Source: Mycolicibacterium litorale (GTDB taxonomy: Bacteria; Actinomycetota; Actinomycetes; Mycobacteriales; Mycobacteriaceae). Taken from it: a stretch of DNA of 64,000 nucleotides. This document shows, one piece after another, positions 34,956-43,141 of the stretch. The translations under genes and the position numbers were made by a program. The notes beneath the pieces were generated by a model that worked only from the letters and a program-made list of their open reading frames with translations, had not been told where the DNA came from and ran no database searches. The DNA is taken from the NCBI RefSeq assembly GCF_014218295.1, contig NZ_AP023287.1, positions 4,960,001-5,024,000 of the forward strand, read 5' to 3'. How positions within the stretch are numbered: the first letter of the stretch is position 1; every line of letters begins with the position of its first letter.

Positions 34956-34987
34956 CGCGCCACGTTGTCAATCGCGCCACGTTGTCA
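34956..34987. repeat. Direct repeat in the yqeY / proline-rich gene divergent promoter
   Basis: Two exact copies of CGCGCCACGTTGTCA occur at 34956-34970 and 34973-34987, a 17-base period. The TTGTCA halves resemble -35 hexamers on the plus strand. They could be a duplicated promoter half or paired binding sites. Confidence 0.5.
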
Positions 34988-35017
34988 TTCAGCGTGGTGA
35001 TCGACAGGATGGTGCAC

Positions 35018-36241
35018 ATGAGCAACGACGCGGGCGGGACCGGTCAGGTCGACCCGCCGCCGCCATACGCGCCGCAGGGCAACCCGCCGCCCGGCTACCA
35101 GCAGGGCTATCCGCCGCCCGGCTACCAACCCGGCTACCCACCGCCGGGGTATCAGCAGGGGTATCCACCGCCCGGCTACCCACCGCGCTACCCGCCACCC
35201 GGTCCCCAACCGGGTTATCCGCCCCCGGGCTACCCACCGCCGCAGGGCTTCTCGCCGGCCGGGGTGCTCAAGCCCGGGGTCATCCCGCTGCGGCCTCTCG
35301 GGTTGTCCGACATCTTCAACGGCGCGATCAACTACATCCGCCGCAACCCCAAGGCCACGCTGGGCCTGACCGCGATCGTCGTCGTGGCCGCGCAGCTCGT
35401 CGCGCTGATCCTGCAGATCGTCATCCCGCTGGTCTCGACCGGAGACATCGGGCCCGCCGTGACCGGTGAGGCCACCAGCGCCGGCGACGTCGCGGCGCTG
35501 TCCGTGTCCTCACTGGCCGGGTCCATCACCACCGCCCTGGCCTCGGTGGTGCTCAGCGGCATGCTGACGGTCATCGTCGGGCGTGCGGTGTTCGGGGCGG
35601 ACATCACCGTCGGGGAGGCGTGGCAGCGGGTCAAGGGGCGGCTGCTGGCCCTGCTCGGCTTCACCGCCCTCGAGGCGCTGGCGATCCTGCTGCTGATCGT
35701 GCTCGTCGTGGTGGCCGTCATCGTGGCCGACGCTGCGGGCGGCGGTCTCGCCGCGTTCCTGGTCGGCGCTCCCCTGGTGCTCGCCACGATCCCGCTTGTC
35801 GTGTACGTCGCGACGTCGTTGGTGTTCACCCCCGCCCTGATCGTGCTCGAACGGCTCGGCATCGTGGCGGCCGCCAAGCGGTCGTTCGCGCTGGTGAAGA
35901 AGGACTTCTGGCGGGTGCTGGGCATCTGGGTCCTGGCCGCGCTCGTGGCGGCGGTCATCGCGGGCGCCGTCGGCGTCCCGTTCAGCTTCGCCGGCCAGCT
36001 GCTCGCCTCGGGCTCGGGGTCCGACGGCGGCGCGGTGGCCGGACTCATCCTGATCGCGATCGGCGGTGCCGTCGGCCAGATCCTCACCGCACCGTTCAGC
36101 GCCGGGGTCGTGGTGTTGCTCTACACCGACCGCAGGATGCGGGCCGAGGCCTTCGACCTGGTGCTGCAGACCGGTGCGGCGGCCGGCCCGGGCGTCCCGG
36201 CCTACTCCACCGACCATCTGTGGCTGACCCGCCGCCCGTGA
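35018..36241 (+). CDS. Proline-rich multi-pass membrane protein (Rv3689-like)
   Basis: This 407-residue protein has a cytoplasmic tail (about 8-80) made of degenerate repeats of GYPPPGYQ, roughly eight copies, followed by a six-helix membrane domain of glycerophosphoryl-diester/DUF7544-like type (RPLGLSDIFNGAINYIRRNPKATLGL, then long Val/Ala/Leu helices). PPPGY repeats are known in actinobacteria as interaction or clustering tails. The ATG at 35018 is chosen after a weak AGGA site. It is first in the seven-gene envelope group, and the next gene starts 1 base after its stop. Confidence 0.82.
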   Translation: MSNDAGGTGQVDPPPPYAPQGNPPPGYQQGYPPPGYQPGYPPPGYQQGYPPPGYPPRYPPPGPQPGYPPPGYPPPQGFSPAGVLKPGVIPLRPLGLSDIFNGAINYIRRNPKATLGLTAIVVVAAQLVALILQIVIPLVSTGDIGPAVTGEATSAGDVAALSVSSLAGSITTALASVVLSGMLTVIVGRAVFGADITVGEAWQRVKGRLLALLGFTALEALAILLLIVLVVVAVIVADAAGGGLAAFLVGAPLVLATIPLVVYVATSLVFTPALIVLERLGIVAAAKRSFALVKKDFWRVLGIWVLAALVAAVIAGAVGVPFSFAGQLLASGSGSDGGAVAGLILIAIGGAVGQILTAPFSAGVVVLLYTDRRMRAEAFDLVLQTGAAAGPGVPAYSTDHLWLTRRP

Positions 36242-36242
36242 C

Positions 36243-36893
36243 GTGCCGACCGTAGACATCGATCGGGACGCCGCGCACGAGGCCGCCCAGCGGGAGCTCG
36301 ACAAGCCGATCTATCCGAAGGCGTCGCTGACCGATCGCCTGACCGAGCTGATCAACGACGTCATCTACCGGATCGCGCAGGGCGGCGCGGGGGTGCCGGG
36401 CGGCTGGCTGACCATCGGCGTGCTGCTCCTGCTGGTGATCGCGGCGATCGTGGTGGCGGTGCGCGTCGGCCGCAAGGCGATGCGCACCGACCGGGCCGAC
36501 CACTCGCTCTACGGTGGTCACGAACTGAGCGCCGCCGAACATCGCGCCACCGCGCAGCACCATGCCGCGGCCGGGCAGTGGGCCCTGGCCATCCGGCACC
36601 GGTTGCGAGCGGTGGCCCGCCAACTCGAGGAATCCGGTGTGCTCCCACCGGTACCCGGCCGCACCGCCACCGAACTGGCCGGTGACGCCGCCCAGGCGCT
36701 TCCCCAGCTGAGTGCTGAGTTACGGTATGCGGCAAACGCTTTCAACGACGTGACCTACGGCGATCGGCCGGGCACCGAGGCCGCCTACCGCGCGGTCGCC
36801 GACCTCGACGACCACCTCCGCACCATCGGGCCCGCTTCCGGTCGAGGTCCGGAAACGCCCCGCACCCACGCGGGTTGGGCGGAGGTGCGATGA
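36243..36893 (+). CDS. DUF4129 membrane protein (Rv3690-like)
   Basis: This 216-residue protein starts at GTG. One membrane helix (GGWLTIGVLLLLVIAAIVVAVRVG, about 52-75) is followed by a cytoplasmic DUF4129 domain (HRATAQHHAAAGQWALAIRHRLRAVARQLEESGVLPPVPGRTATELAGDA). DUF4129 is found at the C terminus of membrane transglutaminases and in MoxR-associated operons. It overlaps the next gene by ATGA, so stoichiometric production with the DUF4350 protein is likely. Molecular role unknown. Confidence 0.87.
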   Translation: MPTVDIDRDAAHEAAQRELDKPIYPKASLTDRLTELINDVIYRIAQGGAGVPGGWLTIGVLLLLVIAAIVVAVRVGRKAMRTDRADHSLYGGHELSAAEHRATAQHHAAAGQWALAIRHRLRAVARQLEESGVLPPVPGRTATELAGDAAQALPQLSAELRYAANAFNDVTYGDRPGTEAAYRAVADLDDHLRTIGPASGRGPETPRTHAGWAEVR

Positions 36894-38032
36894 CGCATCC
36901 GGCGACCGCCGTCGGCCCGACCGTGCGGCAACGCTGGCGCACGGGCCGCTGGGTGCTGCTCGCGCTGCTCGTCGTCGCCGTGATCGCCACGGTCGGCACC
37001 TATCTCACCGCGCCGAAACCCGGCACGCCGATGGATCCGCAGTCGACGTCACCCGACGGGACCCGCGCACTCGTCACGCTGCTGCGCGACGGCGGTGTCG
37101 AGGTCATCGAGGCCGGCAGCGTCGCCGACGTGGAACGGGCTGCGCGCGAGGACACCCTGATCGTGTTCGCCGAGACCGGCCTGCTCACCGACGAGGACCG
37201 GTTGCGGCGGCTGGCCGAACTGCCCGGTGACCGGCTCCTCGTCGAACCGGTGTCGCGTGCCCGGGAGGCGCTCGCACCGGAGCTGCGCGCCGACGGGGTG
37301 AGTTCGTTCACCGTGGAGCCCGACTGCGATCTGCCGGCGGCCGAGCGCGCCGGCGACGCCGACCTCGGGCTGACGGAGAGCTACCGGGCGACGTCGGAGG
37401 AGGTGCGGCTGACCCGGTGCTACGACGGTGCGCTGGTCCGCTACACCGATGCCGGCCGCACGATCACCGTCGTCGGCGGATCTTCGTTCATGACCAACGG
37501 CGCCCTGCTCGAACGGGGCAACGCCGCGCTCGCGATGAACCTGGCCGGCGCGGCGCCCCGCGTCATCTGGTTCGTCCCGCAGCAGCGGGAGGGCGACACC
37601 GGGGACGCCAGCCTCGCCGACCTCATCCCCGACCAGGTGGGCTGGATCGTCCTGCAGCTGGCCCTGGCCGTGGTCCTTCTCGCGATCTGGCAGGGCCGGC
37701 GGCTGGGACCGCTTGTGGCGGAATCGCTTCCGGTGGTGATCCGGGCATCGGAGACCGTCGAGGGCCGCGGCCGCCTGTACCGTTCGCGCAGGGCCCGCGA
37801 CCGCGCGGCCGACGCGCTGCGCACCGGCACGCTCGGCCGTCTGCTGCCGAGACTCGGGCTCGCGGCCACCGCACCGACCCACACCGTCACCCAAGCCGTG
37901 GCCACGCGAACCGGCGCCGAGCCCACCGCCGTCGCGGATCTGCTCTACGGACCGGCCCCGGCCACCGACGCCGACCTGGTCACCCTCGCCCGACAACTCG
38001 ACGACATCGAAAGGCAGGTCGCCCACTCGTGA
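36890..38032 (+). CDS. DUF4350 membrane protein (Rv3691-like)
   Basis: This 380-residue protein has an N-terminal anchor (WVLLALLVVAVIATVGTYL), an extracytoplasmic DUF4350 domain (about 45-230, starting TSPDGTRALVTLLRDGGVEVIEA) that resembles the GATase-like/Rossmann substrate-binding fold, a second helix (VGWIVLQLALAVVLLAIWQ) and a cytoplasmic Arg-rich C-terminal domain. Two Cys (DCDLP and TRCYDG) in the outer domain may form a disulfide. GTGA overlap with the MoxR gene indicates coupling to the ATPase. Confidence 0.87.
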   Translation: MTHPATAVGPTVRQRWRTGRWVLLALLVVAVIATVGTYLTAPKPGTPMDPQSTSPDGTRALVTLLRDGGVEVIEAGSVADVERAAREDTLIVFAETGLLTDEDRLRRLAELPGDRLLVEPVSRAREALAPELRADGVSSFTVEPDCDLPAAERAGDADLGLTESYRATSEEVRLTRCYDGALVRYTDAGRTITVVGGSSFMTNGALLERGNAALAMNLAGAAPRVIWFVPQQREGDTGDASLADLIPDQVGWIVLQLALAVVLLAIWQGRRLGPLVAESLPVVIRASETVEGRGRLYRSRRARDRAADALRTGTLGRLLPRLGLAATAPTHTVTQAVATRTGAEPTAVADLLYGPAPATDADLVTLARQLDDIERQVAHS

Positions 38033-39018
38033 CACAGCCATCCGCGCAGACCACCCCCACCGGCGGCGTGACGGGCGATTCGGCACGCCAGGCGCTGCTC
38101 GCCCTGCGCGACGAGATCGGCAAGGCCGTGGTCGGACAGGACGCCGTGGTGAGCGGTCTGGTCATCGCGCTGCTGTGCCGCGGCCACGTCCTGCTCGAAG
38201 GTGTTCCCGGAGTGGCGAAGACGCTGCTGGTGCGCACGCTGGCCGCCGCCCTGCAGCTGGAGTTCAAACGCGTGCAGTTCACCCCGGATCTGATGCCCGG
38301 TGACGTGACCGGCTCCCTGGTGTACGACGCGCGCACCGCCGAATTCGAGTTCCGCGCGGGACCGGTGTTCACCAACCTGCTGCTCGCCGACGAGATCAAC
38401 CGCACGCCACCGAAAACGCAGGCCGCGCTGCTCGAAGCGATGGAGGAGCGACAGGTCAGCGTCGAGGGTGAGGCCCGTGCGCTGCCCGATCCGTTCATCG
38501 TGGCCGCCACGCAGAACCCGATCGAGTACGAGGGCACCTATCAGCTGCCCGAGGCGCAACTGGACCGCTTCCTGCTCAAACTGAACGTGCCGCTGCCGCC
38601 GCGAGATCACGAGATCGCGATCCTGGACCGCCACGCCCGCGGTTTCGACCCCCGCGATCTGTCGGCGGTGCGCGCGGTGGCCGGACCCGCCGAACTGGCC
38701 GCGGGCCGGGCCGCGGTCCGCGAGGTGATGGTGGCCGACGAGGTGCTCGGCTACATCGTCGACATCGCCGGCGCGACCCGGCAGTCACCGTCGCTGCAGT
38801 TGGGGGTCTCCCCGCGCGGGGCCACCGCACTACTGGCGACGGCGCGGTCGTGGGCGTGGCTGTCCGGACGCAACTACGTCACCCCCGACGACGTCAAGGC
38901 GATGGCGCGGCCGACCCTGCGGCACCGCATCGCGCTGCGCCCGGAGGCGGAGTTGGAGGGCGCCACCGCCGACGGTGTGCTCGACGGCATCCTCGCGGCC
39001 GTGCCGGTACCGCGCTAG
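38029..39018 (+). CDS. MoxR-family AAA+ ATPase (Rv3692-like)
   Basis: This 329-residue protein has Walker A GVPGVAKT, Walker B LLLADEINRTPPKTQAALLEAMEERQ, sensor 1 in AATQNPIEYEGTYQLPEAQLDRF and a sensor 2-type Arg in the C-terminal lid (GVSPRGATALLATARSWAWL). MoxR ATPases act as chaperones that assemble or activate cofactor- or vWA-containing proteins. Here the DUF58 protein directly downstream (TAGTG overlap) is the expected partner. GTG 38029 overlaps the preceding stop. Confidence 0.95.
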   Translation: MTQPSAQTTPTGGVTGDSARQALLALRDEIGKAVVGQDAVVSGLVIALLCRGHVLLEGVPGVAKTLLVRTLAAALQLEFKRVQFTPDLMPGDVTGSLVYDARTAEFEFRAGPVFTNLLLADEINRTPPKTQAALLEAMEERQVSVEGEARALPDPFIVAATQNPIEYEGTYQLPEAQLDRFLLKLNVPLPPRDHEIAILDRHARGFDPRDLSAVRAVAGPAELAAGRAAVREVMVADEVLGYIVDIAGATRQSPSLQLGVSPRGATALLATARSWAWLSGRNYVTPDDVKAMARPTLRHRIALRPEAELEGATADGVLDGILAAVPVPR

Positions 39019-40340
39019 TGGTGCTCACCGGACGCGCCGCGCTGGTCGCGTTGCTCTGTGTGCTGCCGATCGCGTTCGCACCCGACCCGGCGGTGGCGTT
39101 CGCGCTGCTGTGGGCGGTGCTGGCCGTGGCGGTCGTCGCCGACATCGCGCTCGCGGCGAGCCCGCGGGCGTTGGAGTTGACGCGATCCGGGGACAGCGCC
39201 GTCCGGCTCGGACAGTCGGTCGACACGGTGCTCGACGTGCGCAATCCCGGACGACGGCGCTTCCGCGGGCGGGTGCGCGACGCGTGGCCGCCCAGCGCGC
39301 ACGGGCAGCCCCGCACCCACGAGGTGAATCTCATTGCGGGACAGCAGGTCACGTTGCGGACCACGTTGCGGCCGACGCGGCGCGGCGATCTGCGGTCCGC
39401 GTTGGTCACCGCGCGCTCGATCGGGCCGCTCGGCCTGGCCGGCCGACAGGCGTCGCACCGGGTGGCCACCCGGCTCCGCGTGCTGCCACCGTTCCTGTCA
39501 CGCAAGCACTTACCGTCACGGCTGGCGCGCCTGCGTGAACTCGACGGCTCCACCCCCGCCCTGATCCGCGGCCAGGGCACCGAATTCGATTCGCTGCGCG
39601 AGTACGTCGTCGGCGACGACGTCCGGTCGATCGACTGGCGGGCGACGGCGCGGCGGGCCGACGTCGTGGTGCGCACCTGGCGGCCGGAACGCGATCAGCA
39701 TGTCGTCATCGTCCTCGACACCGGCCGTACCTCCGCCGGGCGTGTCGGTGTCGACCCGACTGCTGATGACCCCGGCGGCTGGCCGCGCCTCGACTGGTCG
39801 ATGGACGCTGCGCTGCTGTTGGCCGCGCTGGCCGCGCGCGCCGGTGACCGCGTCGACTTCCTCGCTCACGACCGGGTCACCCGCGCCGGGGTGTTCAACG
39901 CCTCACGCACCGAACTGCTGGCGCACCTCGTCTCCGCGATGGCGCCGCTGCAGCCCGCGCTCGTCGAATCCGATCCGGCGGCGATGGCGTCCGCGATCCA
40001 GCGCCGGGTGCGGCGCCGCGCATTGGTGGTGCTGCTGACCGACCTCAACGCCTCCGCCCTGGACGAGGGGTTGATGGAGGTGTTGCCGCGACTGGCCGCC
40101 CGCCACCACGTGGTGATCGCCGCGGTCGCCGATCCGCGGGTGGAGCGGCTGGCGGCGGGCCGCGATGACGCCGCGGCGGTGTACGACGCGGCCGCCGCGG
40201 AACGGGCCCGCAACGACCGGCACGACGTCGCCGCCCGGTTGCGGCGGGCCGGAGCCGACGTCGTGGACGCCCCACCGGAGGATCTCGCCCCCGCACTGGC
40301 CGACCGCTATCTCGAGATGAAGGCGACCGGCCGGATGTGA
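39018..40340 (+). CDS. DUF58 / vWA-like protein (Rv3693-like)
   Basis: This 440-residue protein has two N-terminal membrane helices (AALVALLCVLPIAFA, AVAFALLWAVLAVAVVADIALAA), then a beta domain and the DUF58 core GQGTEFDSLREYVVGDDVRSIDWRATARRADVVVRTWRPERDQHVVIVLDTGR. The sequence IVLDTGRTSAG is a degenerate MIDAS (DxSxS-like) site. Later LLTDLNASALDEG continues the vWA fold. It is a likely client or effector of the MoxR ATPase. Start GTG 39018 overlaps the moxR stop; GTG 39021 is equally possible. Confidence 0.92.
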   Translation: MVLTGRAALVALLCVLPIAFAPDPAVAFALLWAVLAVAVVADIALAASPRALELTRSGDSAVRLGQSVDTVLDVRNPGRRRFRGRVRDAWPPSAHGQPRTHEVNLIAGQQVTLRTTLRPTRRGDLRSALVTARSIGPLGLAGRQASHRVATRLRVLPPFLSRKHLPSRLARLRELDGSTPALIRGQGTEFDSLREYVVGDDVRSIDWRATARRADVVVRTWRPERDQHVVIVLDTGRTSAGRVGVDPTADDPGGWPRLDWSMDAALLLAALAARAGDRVDFLAHDRVTRAGVFNASRTELLAHLVSAMAPLQPALVESDPAAMASAIQRRVRRRALVVLLTDLNASALDEGLMEVLPRLAARHHVVIAAVADPRVERLAAGRDDAAAVYDAAAAERARNDRHDVAARLRRAGADVVDAPPEDLAPALADRYLEMKATGRM

Positions 40341-41333
40341 TCAGCCGGTGGGCACCACGTCGGGCGCGTCCTCGATGTCTCCCGATTCTCCGGCCCTGAC
40401 GGCCTTGCGGCCGAAGTGCACGATGTAGCCGAGGAAGGCCAGTTCGGCCGCGACCCCGATCGCGATGCGCACGAAGGTGGGCAGCGGTGACGGCGTGACG
40501 AGGGCTTCGATCAGCCCGGACAGCAGCAGCACCACCACCAGCCCGGCGGCCACGGCCACCACCGCACGCCCCTGTTCGGCCAGCACCTGTCCGCGCGGCC
40601 GGTTGCCCGGCGCGATCACCATCCAGCCGAGCCGCATCCCGGCCGCGGCGGCGAGGAACACGGCGGTCAGCTCGAGCAGCCCGTGCGGGGTCAGCAGTCC
40701 CAGGAAGATGTCGCCCTTGCCCGCGTCGAACATCAGCCCGCCGGTCAGGCCGAGGTTGGCCGCGTTCTGGAACAGGATGTACGGGATCGGCACGCCGAGC
40801 AGGATCGCGAAGCCGATGCACTGCGCGGCGACCCAGGCGTTGTTGACCCATACCCGTAGCGCGAACGACCCGGCCGGGTTCTCGCTGTAGTACGAGGCGA
40901 AGTCGTTGTTGACCAGCTGGTCGATGTCGCTGGGGGTGCCGACCGCCGACTGCACCTCCGGGCTGCCCGCGACCCAGAACCCGATCAGCGCGGCGACGAG
41001 CAGGAACGCGGCGGCCGAGCCGAGCCACCACCACCGGGCCCGGTAGGCCACCACGGGGAAGGAGACGGTCCAGAAGCGCAGGAACTCCCGCCACAGCGGG
41101 GCGTGCGCCCCGGTCACGGCCGCGCGGGCCCGGGCCACCAGCCCGGATAGCCGCCCGACCAGCACGGAGTCCGTGGACGACGAGCGCACGATCGACAGGT
41201 GGGTGGACACCCGCTGGTACAGGTCGACGAGTTCGTCGACCTCGGCGCCGGTCAAGCGGCGCCGCCGCTTGACGAGCTCCTCGAGCCGGTCCCAGGTGGG
41301 GCGGTGGGCCAGCACGAACGCGTCGACATCCAC
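40341..41333 (-). CDS. SpoIIM-like (stage II sporulation protein M family) membrane protein (Rv3694c-like)
   Basis: This 330-residue protein has a cytoplasmic helical N terminus (VDVDAFVLAHRPTWDRLEELVKRRRRLTGAEVDELVDLYQRVSTHLS) and about six membrane segments. Between helices it has the SpoIIM core (NNAWVAAQCIGFAILLGVPIPYILFQNAANLGLTGGLMFDAGKGDIFLGLLTPHGLLELTAVFLAAAAGMRLG). In Bacillus SpoIIM works in peptidoglycan remodelling at the septum. In non-sporulating actinobacteria its role is unknown. GTG 41333 is chosen over GTG 41342 because TAGGGT lies 8 bases upstream. It faces the DUF58 gene with no gap between the stops. Confidence 0.92.
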   Translation of the reverse strand: MDVDAFVLAHRPTWDRLEELVKRRRRLTGAEVDELVDLYQRVSTHLSIVRSSSTDSVLVGRLSGLVARARAAVTGAHAPLWREFLRFWTVSFPVVAYRARWWWLGSAAAFLLVAALIGFWVAGSPEVQSAVGTPSDIDQLVNNDFASYYSENPAGSFALRVWVNNAWVAAQCIGFAILLGVPIPYILFQNAANLGLTGGLMFDAGKGDIFLGLLTPHGLLELTAVFLAAAAGMRLGWMVIAPGNRPRGQVLAEQGRAVVAVAAGLVVVLLLSGLIEALVTPSPLPTFVRIAIGVAAELAFLGYIVHFGRKAVRAGESGDIEDAPDVVPTG

Positions 41334-41340
41334 GCAGGCC

Positions 41341-41346
41341 ACCCTA
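41341..41346 (-). promoter_or_regulatory. -10 element (TAGGGT) deciding the SpoIIM-like start
   Basis: On the minus strand it ends 8 bases before GTG 41333 and overlaps the alternative GTG 41342, which a leaderless mRNA would exclude. Confidence 0.55.
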
Positions 41347-41389
41347 GTAGCGTGGGCTCAGTGTCAGGGTGAGGTCACCGCTTCTTGCG

Positions 41390-42257
41390 GTGGTTGGATC
41401 CCTTTACACCTGGTGTCTGGCTCATAGCGTGGGTGCCGCCTTTCGGGCTGGCGAGCATGCGTTTTGCCGGCATCAGGTGTGAAGGACCGGCCGGCGTGAC
41501 TTGATAGGAGCGTGGCACCGCCCCCACTGAGGTATGTCCGCCGACCGGCCCAACCGTCACCTCACAGTGAAGGAGGCAACCACCATGGTTGTTGTTGGAG
41601 CCGATGGACACAAGCGCACCCATACCTTCGTCGCCGTCGACGAGGCGGGTCGCAAACTCGCTGAGAAGACCGTCAAAGCGATTACCGCCGGGCATGCCGA
41701 GGCGGTGATGTGGGCCCGTGAACGGTTCGGTGCCGATGTCACCTGGGCGATCGAGGACTGCCGGCATCTGTCGGCACGGCTGGAACGCGACCTGCTCGCG
41801 TTGGGGCAGAAGGTGGTGCGGGTTCCGCCGAAGCTGATGGCCCAGACCCGGGCCTCGGCACGCACCCGCGGCAAGTCCGATCCGATCGACGCACTGGCAG
41901 TTGCGCGGGGTTTCCTACGCGAGCCTGATCTTCCGGTGGCCTCTCATGACGAGGTGTCGCGTGAACTGAAACTATTGGTCGACCGCCGCGAAGTCCTTGT
42001 GGCACAACGCACAGCGACCATCAATCGACTACTGTGGCGAGTCCACGAGCTCGATCCCGAACACGCACCCAAGCCGCGCTCGTTAGATCTGGCCAAGCAC
42101 CGCAACATCCTGGGCCGATGGTTGGACACCGGGATCGTCGCTGAGCTGGCCCGCGACGAGGTGGCCGACATCACCCGACTCACTCAGACGATCAACGCGC
42201 TGGCCACACGCATCGGCGAACGTGTGCGTGAGGTCGCGCCGGCTCTGCTGGCCATGC
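41390..42257 (+). mobile_element. Truncated IS110-family insertion sequence
   Basis: The transposase N-terminal part is present, but its reading frame changes to unrelated sequence after LLAMP (about 42255), where the host leader of the RDD gene resumes. The left end is not visible as a clear repeat, since IS110 elements usually lack inverted repeats, so the left coordinate is a guess within about 41350-41560. The element separates the SpoIIM-like and RDD genes, which are adjacent in M. tuberculosis. Confidence 0.7.
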
Positions 42258-42280
42258 CTTGCCGAACGGCAGCGGCTTGA
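41585..42280 (+). pseudogene. IS110-type transposase, C-terminally truncated
   Basis: The frame gives 231 residues where about 400 is usual. The RuvC-like DEDD domain is complete: Asp7 (VVGADGHKRTH), Glu in WAIEDC, and two Asp in RGKSDPIDALAVARG. A coiled region (ELKLLVDRREVLVAQRTATINRLLWRVHELDPEH) follows. The C-terminal Transposase_20 domain with its GCG and catalytic Ser is absent. The last residues (CRTAAA) are host sequence read through to a stop at 42278-42280. AAGGAGG lies 8 bases before ATG 41585. It is presumably inactive in transposition. Confidence 0.88.
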
Positions 42281-42294
42281 CATAGGAGAAACGT

Positions 42295-43137
42295 ATGGTC
42301 TCCCAGCCCAAACCGGTGGTGACCGGTGACGCGGTGGTCCTCGACGTGCAGATCGCCCAGCTGCCGATCCGGGCGCTGTCGACGATGATCGACGTCCTGG
42401 TCGTCTTCGTCGGGTACGTGCTGGGCGTCGTCCTGTGGGCGACCACGCTGAGTGATTTCGACTCCGCGCTGTCGGCCGCGGTGTTGATCATCTTCACGGT
42501 GCTCACCTTGGTGGGCTATCCCCTCGTCTTCGAAACCGCGACCCGGGGCCGGACGCTGGGCAAAATGGCGCTCGGATTGCGCGTGGTGTCCGAGGACGGC
42601 GGCCCGGAACGTTTCCGGCAGGCGCTGTTTCGCGCCCTGGCCGGGTTCATCGAACTGTGGATGCTGGCCGGCGGGCCGGCCGCCGTGTGCAGTCTGCTCT
42701 CCCCCAAGGGCAAACGCATCGGCGACATCTTCGCCGGCACCGTGGTGATCAGCGAGCGGGCGCCGCGGATGAGCCCGCCGCCCGCGATGCCGCCGGCGCT
42801 GGCGTGGTGGGCGGCGTCGCTTGAGCTGTCGGCCCTCGGTCCGGAGCAGGCCGAGCTCGCCCGCCAGTTCCTGTCGCGGGCAAGCCAACTGGACCCCGGC
42901 CTACGCGACGAGATGGCCTACCGCATCGCGGGTGAAGTCGTCGCGCGGATCTCTCCGCCACCGCCACCGGGGACGCCACCGCAGTATGTGCTGGCCGCCG
43001 TGCTGGCCGAACGGCACCGCCGGGAACTGGCCCGCCTGGCCGCACCCCCGCCGTGGCCTTCCACGCCGCCGCCCGCCGCACCGCCGTACGCGAGCGCGGC
43101 GCCGCCGCAGAGTACGGGTTTCACCCCGCCCGGCTGA
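42295..43137 (+). CDS. RDD-family membrane protein (Rv3695-like)
   Basis: This 280-residue protein has the RDD domain: QIAQLPIRALSTMIDVLVVFVGYVLG (Arg, Asp, Asp pattern), two further helices and TRGRTLGKMALGLRVVSEDGG, ending LLSPKGKRIGDIFAGTVVI. The cytoplasmic C-terminal half (about 155-280) is helical, then Pro-rich (PPPPPGTPPQ, APPPWPSTPPPAAPPYASAAPP). It belongs with the moxR envelope genes. Its native upstream region is cut by the IS110 remnant at about 40 bases, leaving an AGGAGA ribosome-binding site, so its original promoter is probably gone. Confidence 0.9.
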   Translation: MVSQPKPVVTGDAVVLDVQIAQLPIRALSTMIDVLVVFVGYVLGVVLWATTLSDFDSALSAAVLIIFTVLTLVGYPLVFETATRGRTLGKMALGLRVVSEDGGPERFRQALFRALAGFIELWMLAGGPAAVCSLLSPKGKRIGDIFAGTVVISERAPRMSPPPAMPPALAWWAASLELSALGPEQAELARQFLSRASQLDPGLRDEMAYRIAGEVVARISPPPPPGTPPQYVLAAVLAERHRRELARLAAPPPWPSTPPPAAPPYASAAPPQSTGFTPPG

Positions 43138-43141
43138 GTCG

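Noticed and set aside
38850..39017. Longer N terminus for the DUF58 protein
   Set aside because: The sequence overlaps the C-terminal part of MoxR in another frame and lacks any DUF58-like content. The membrane helices start right after GTG 39018.
41375..41422. Short minus-strand frame ending SNHRKKR near the IS110 remnant
   Set aside because: Only a fragment of 16 plausible residues with no ribosome-binding site. It could be part of the element's end but not a supportable gene.
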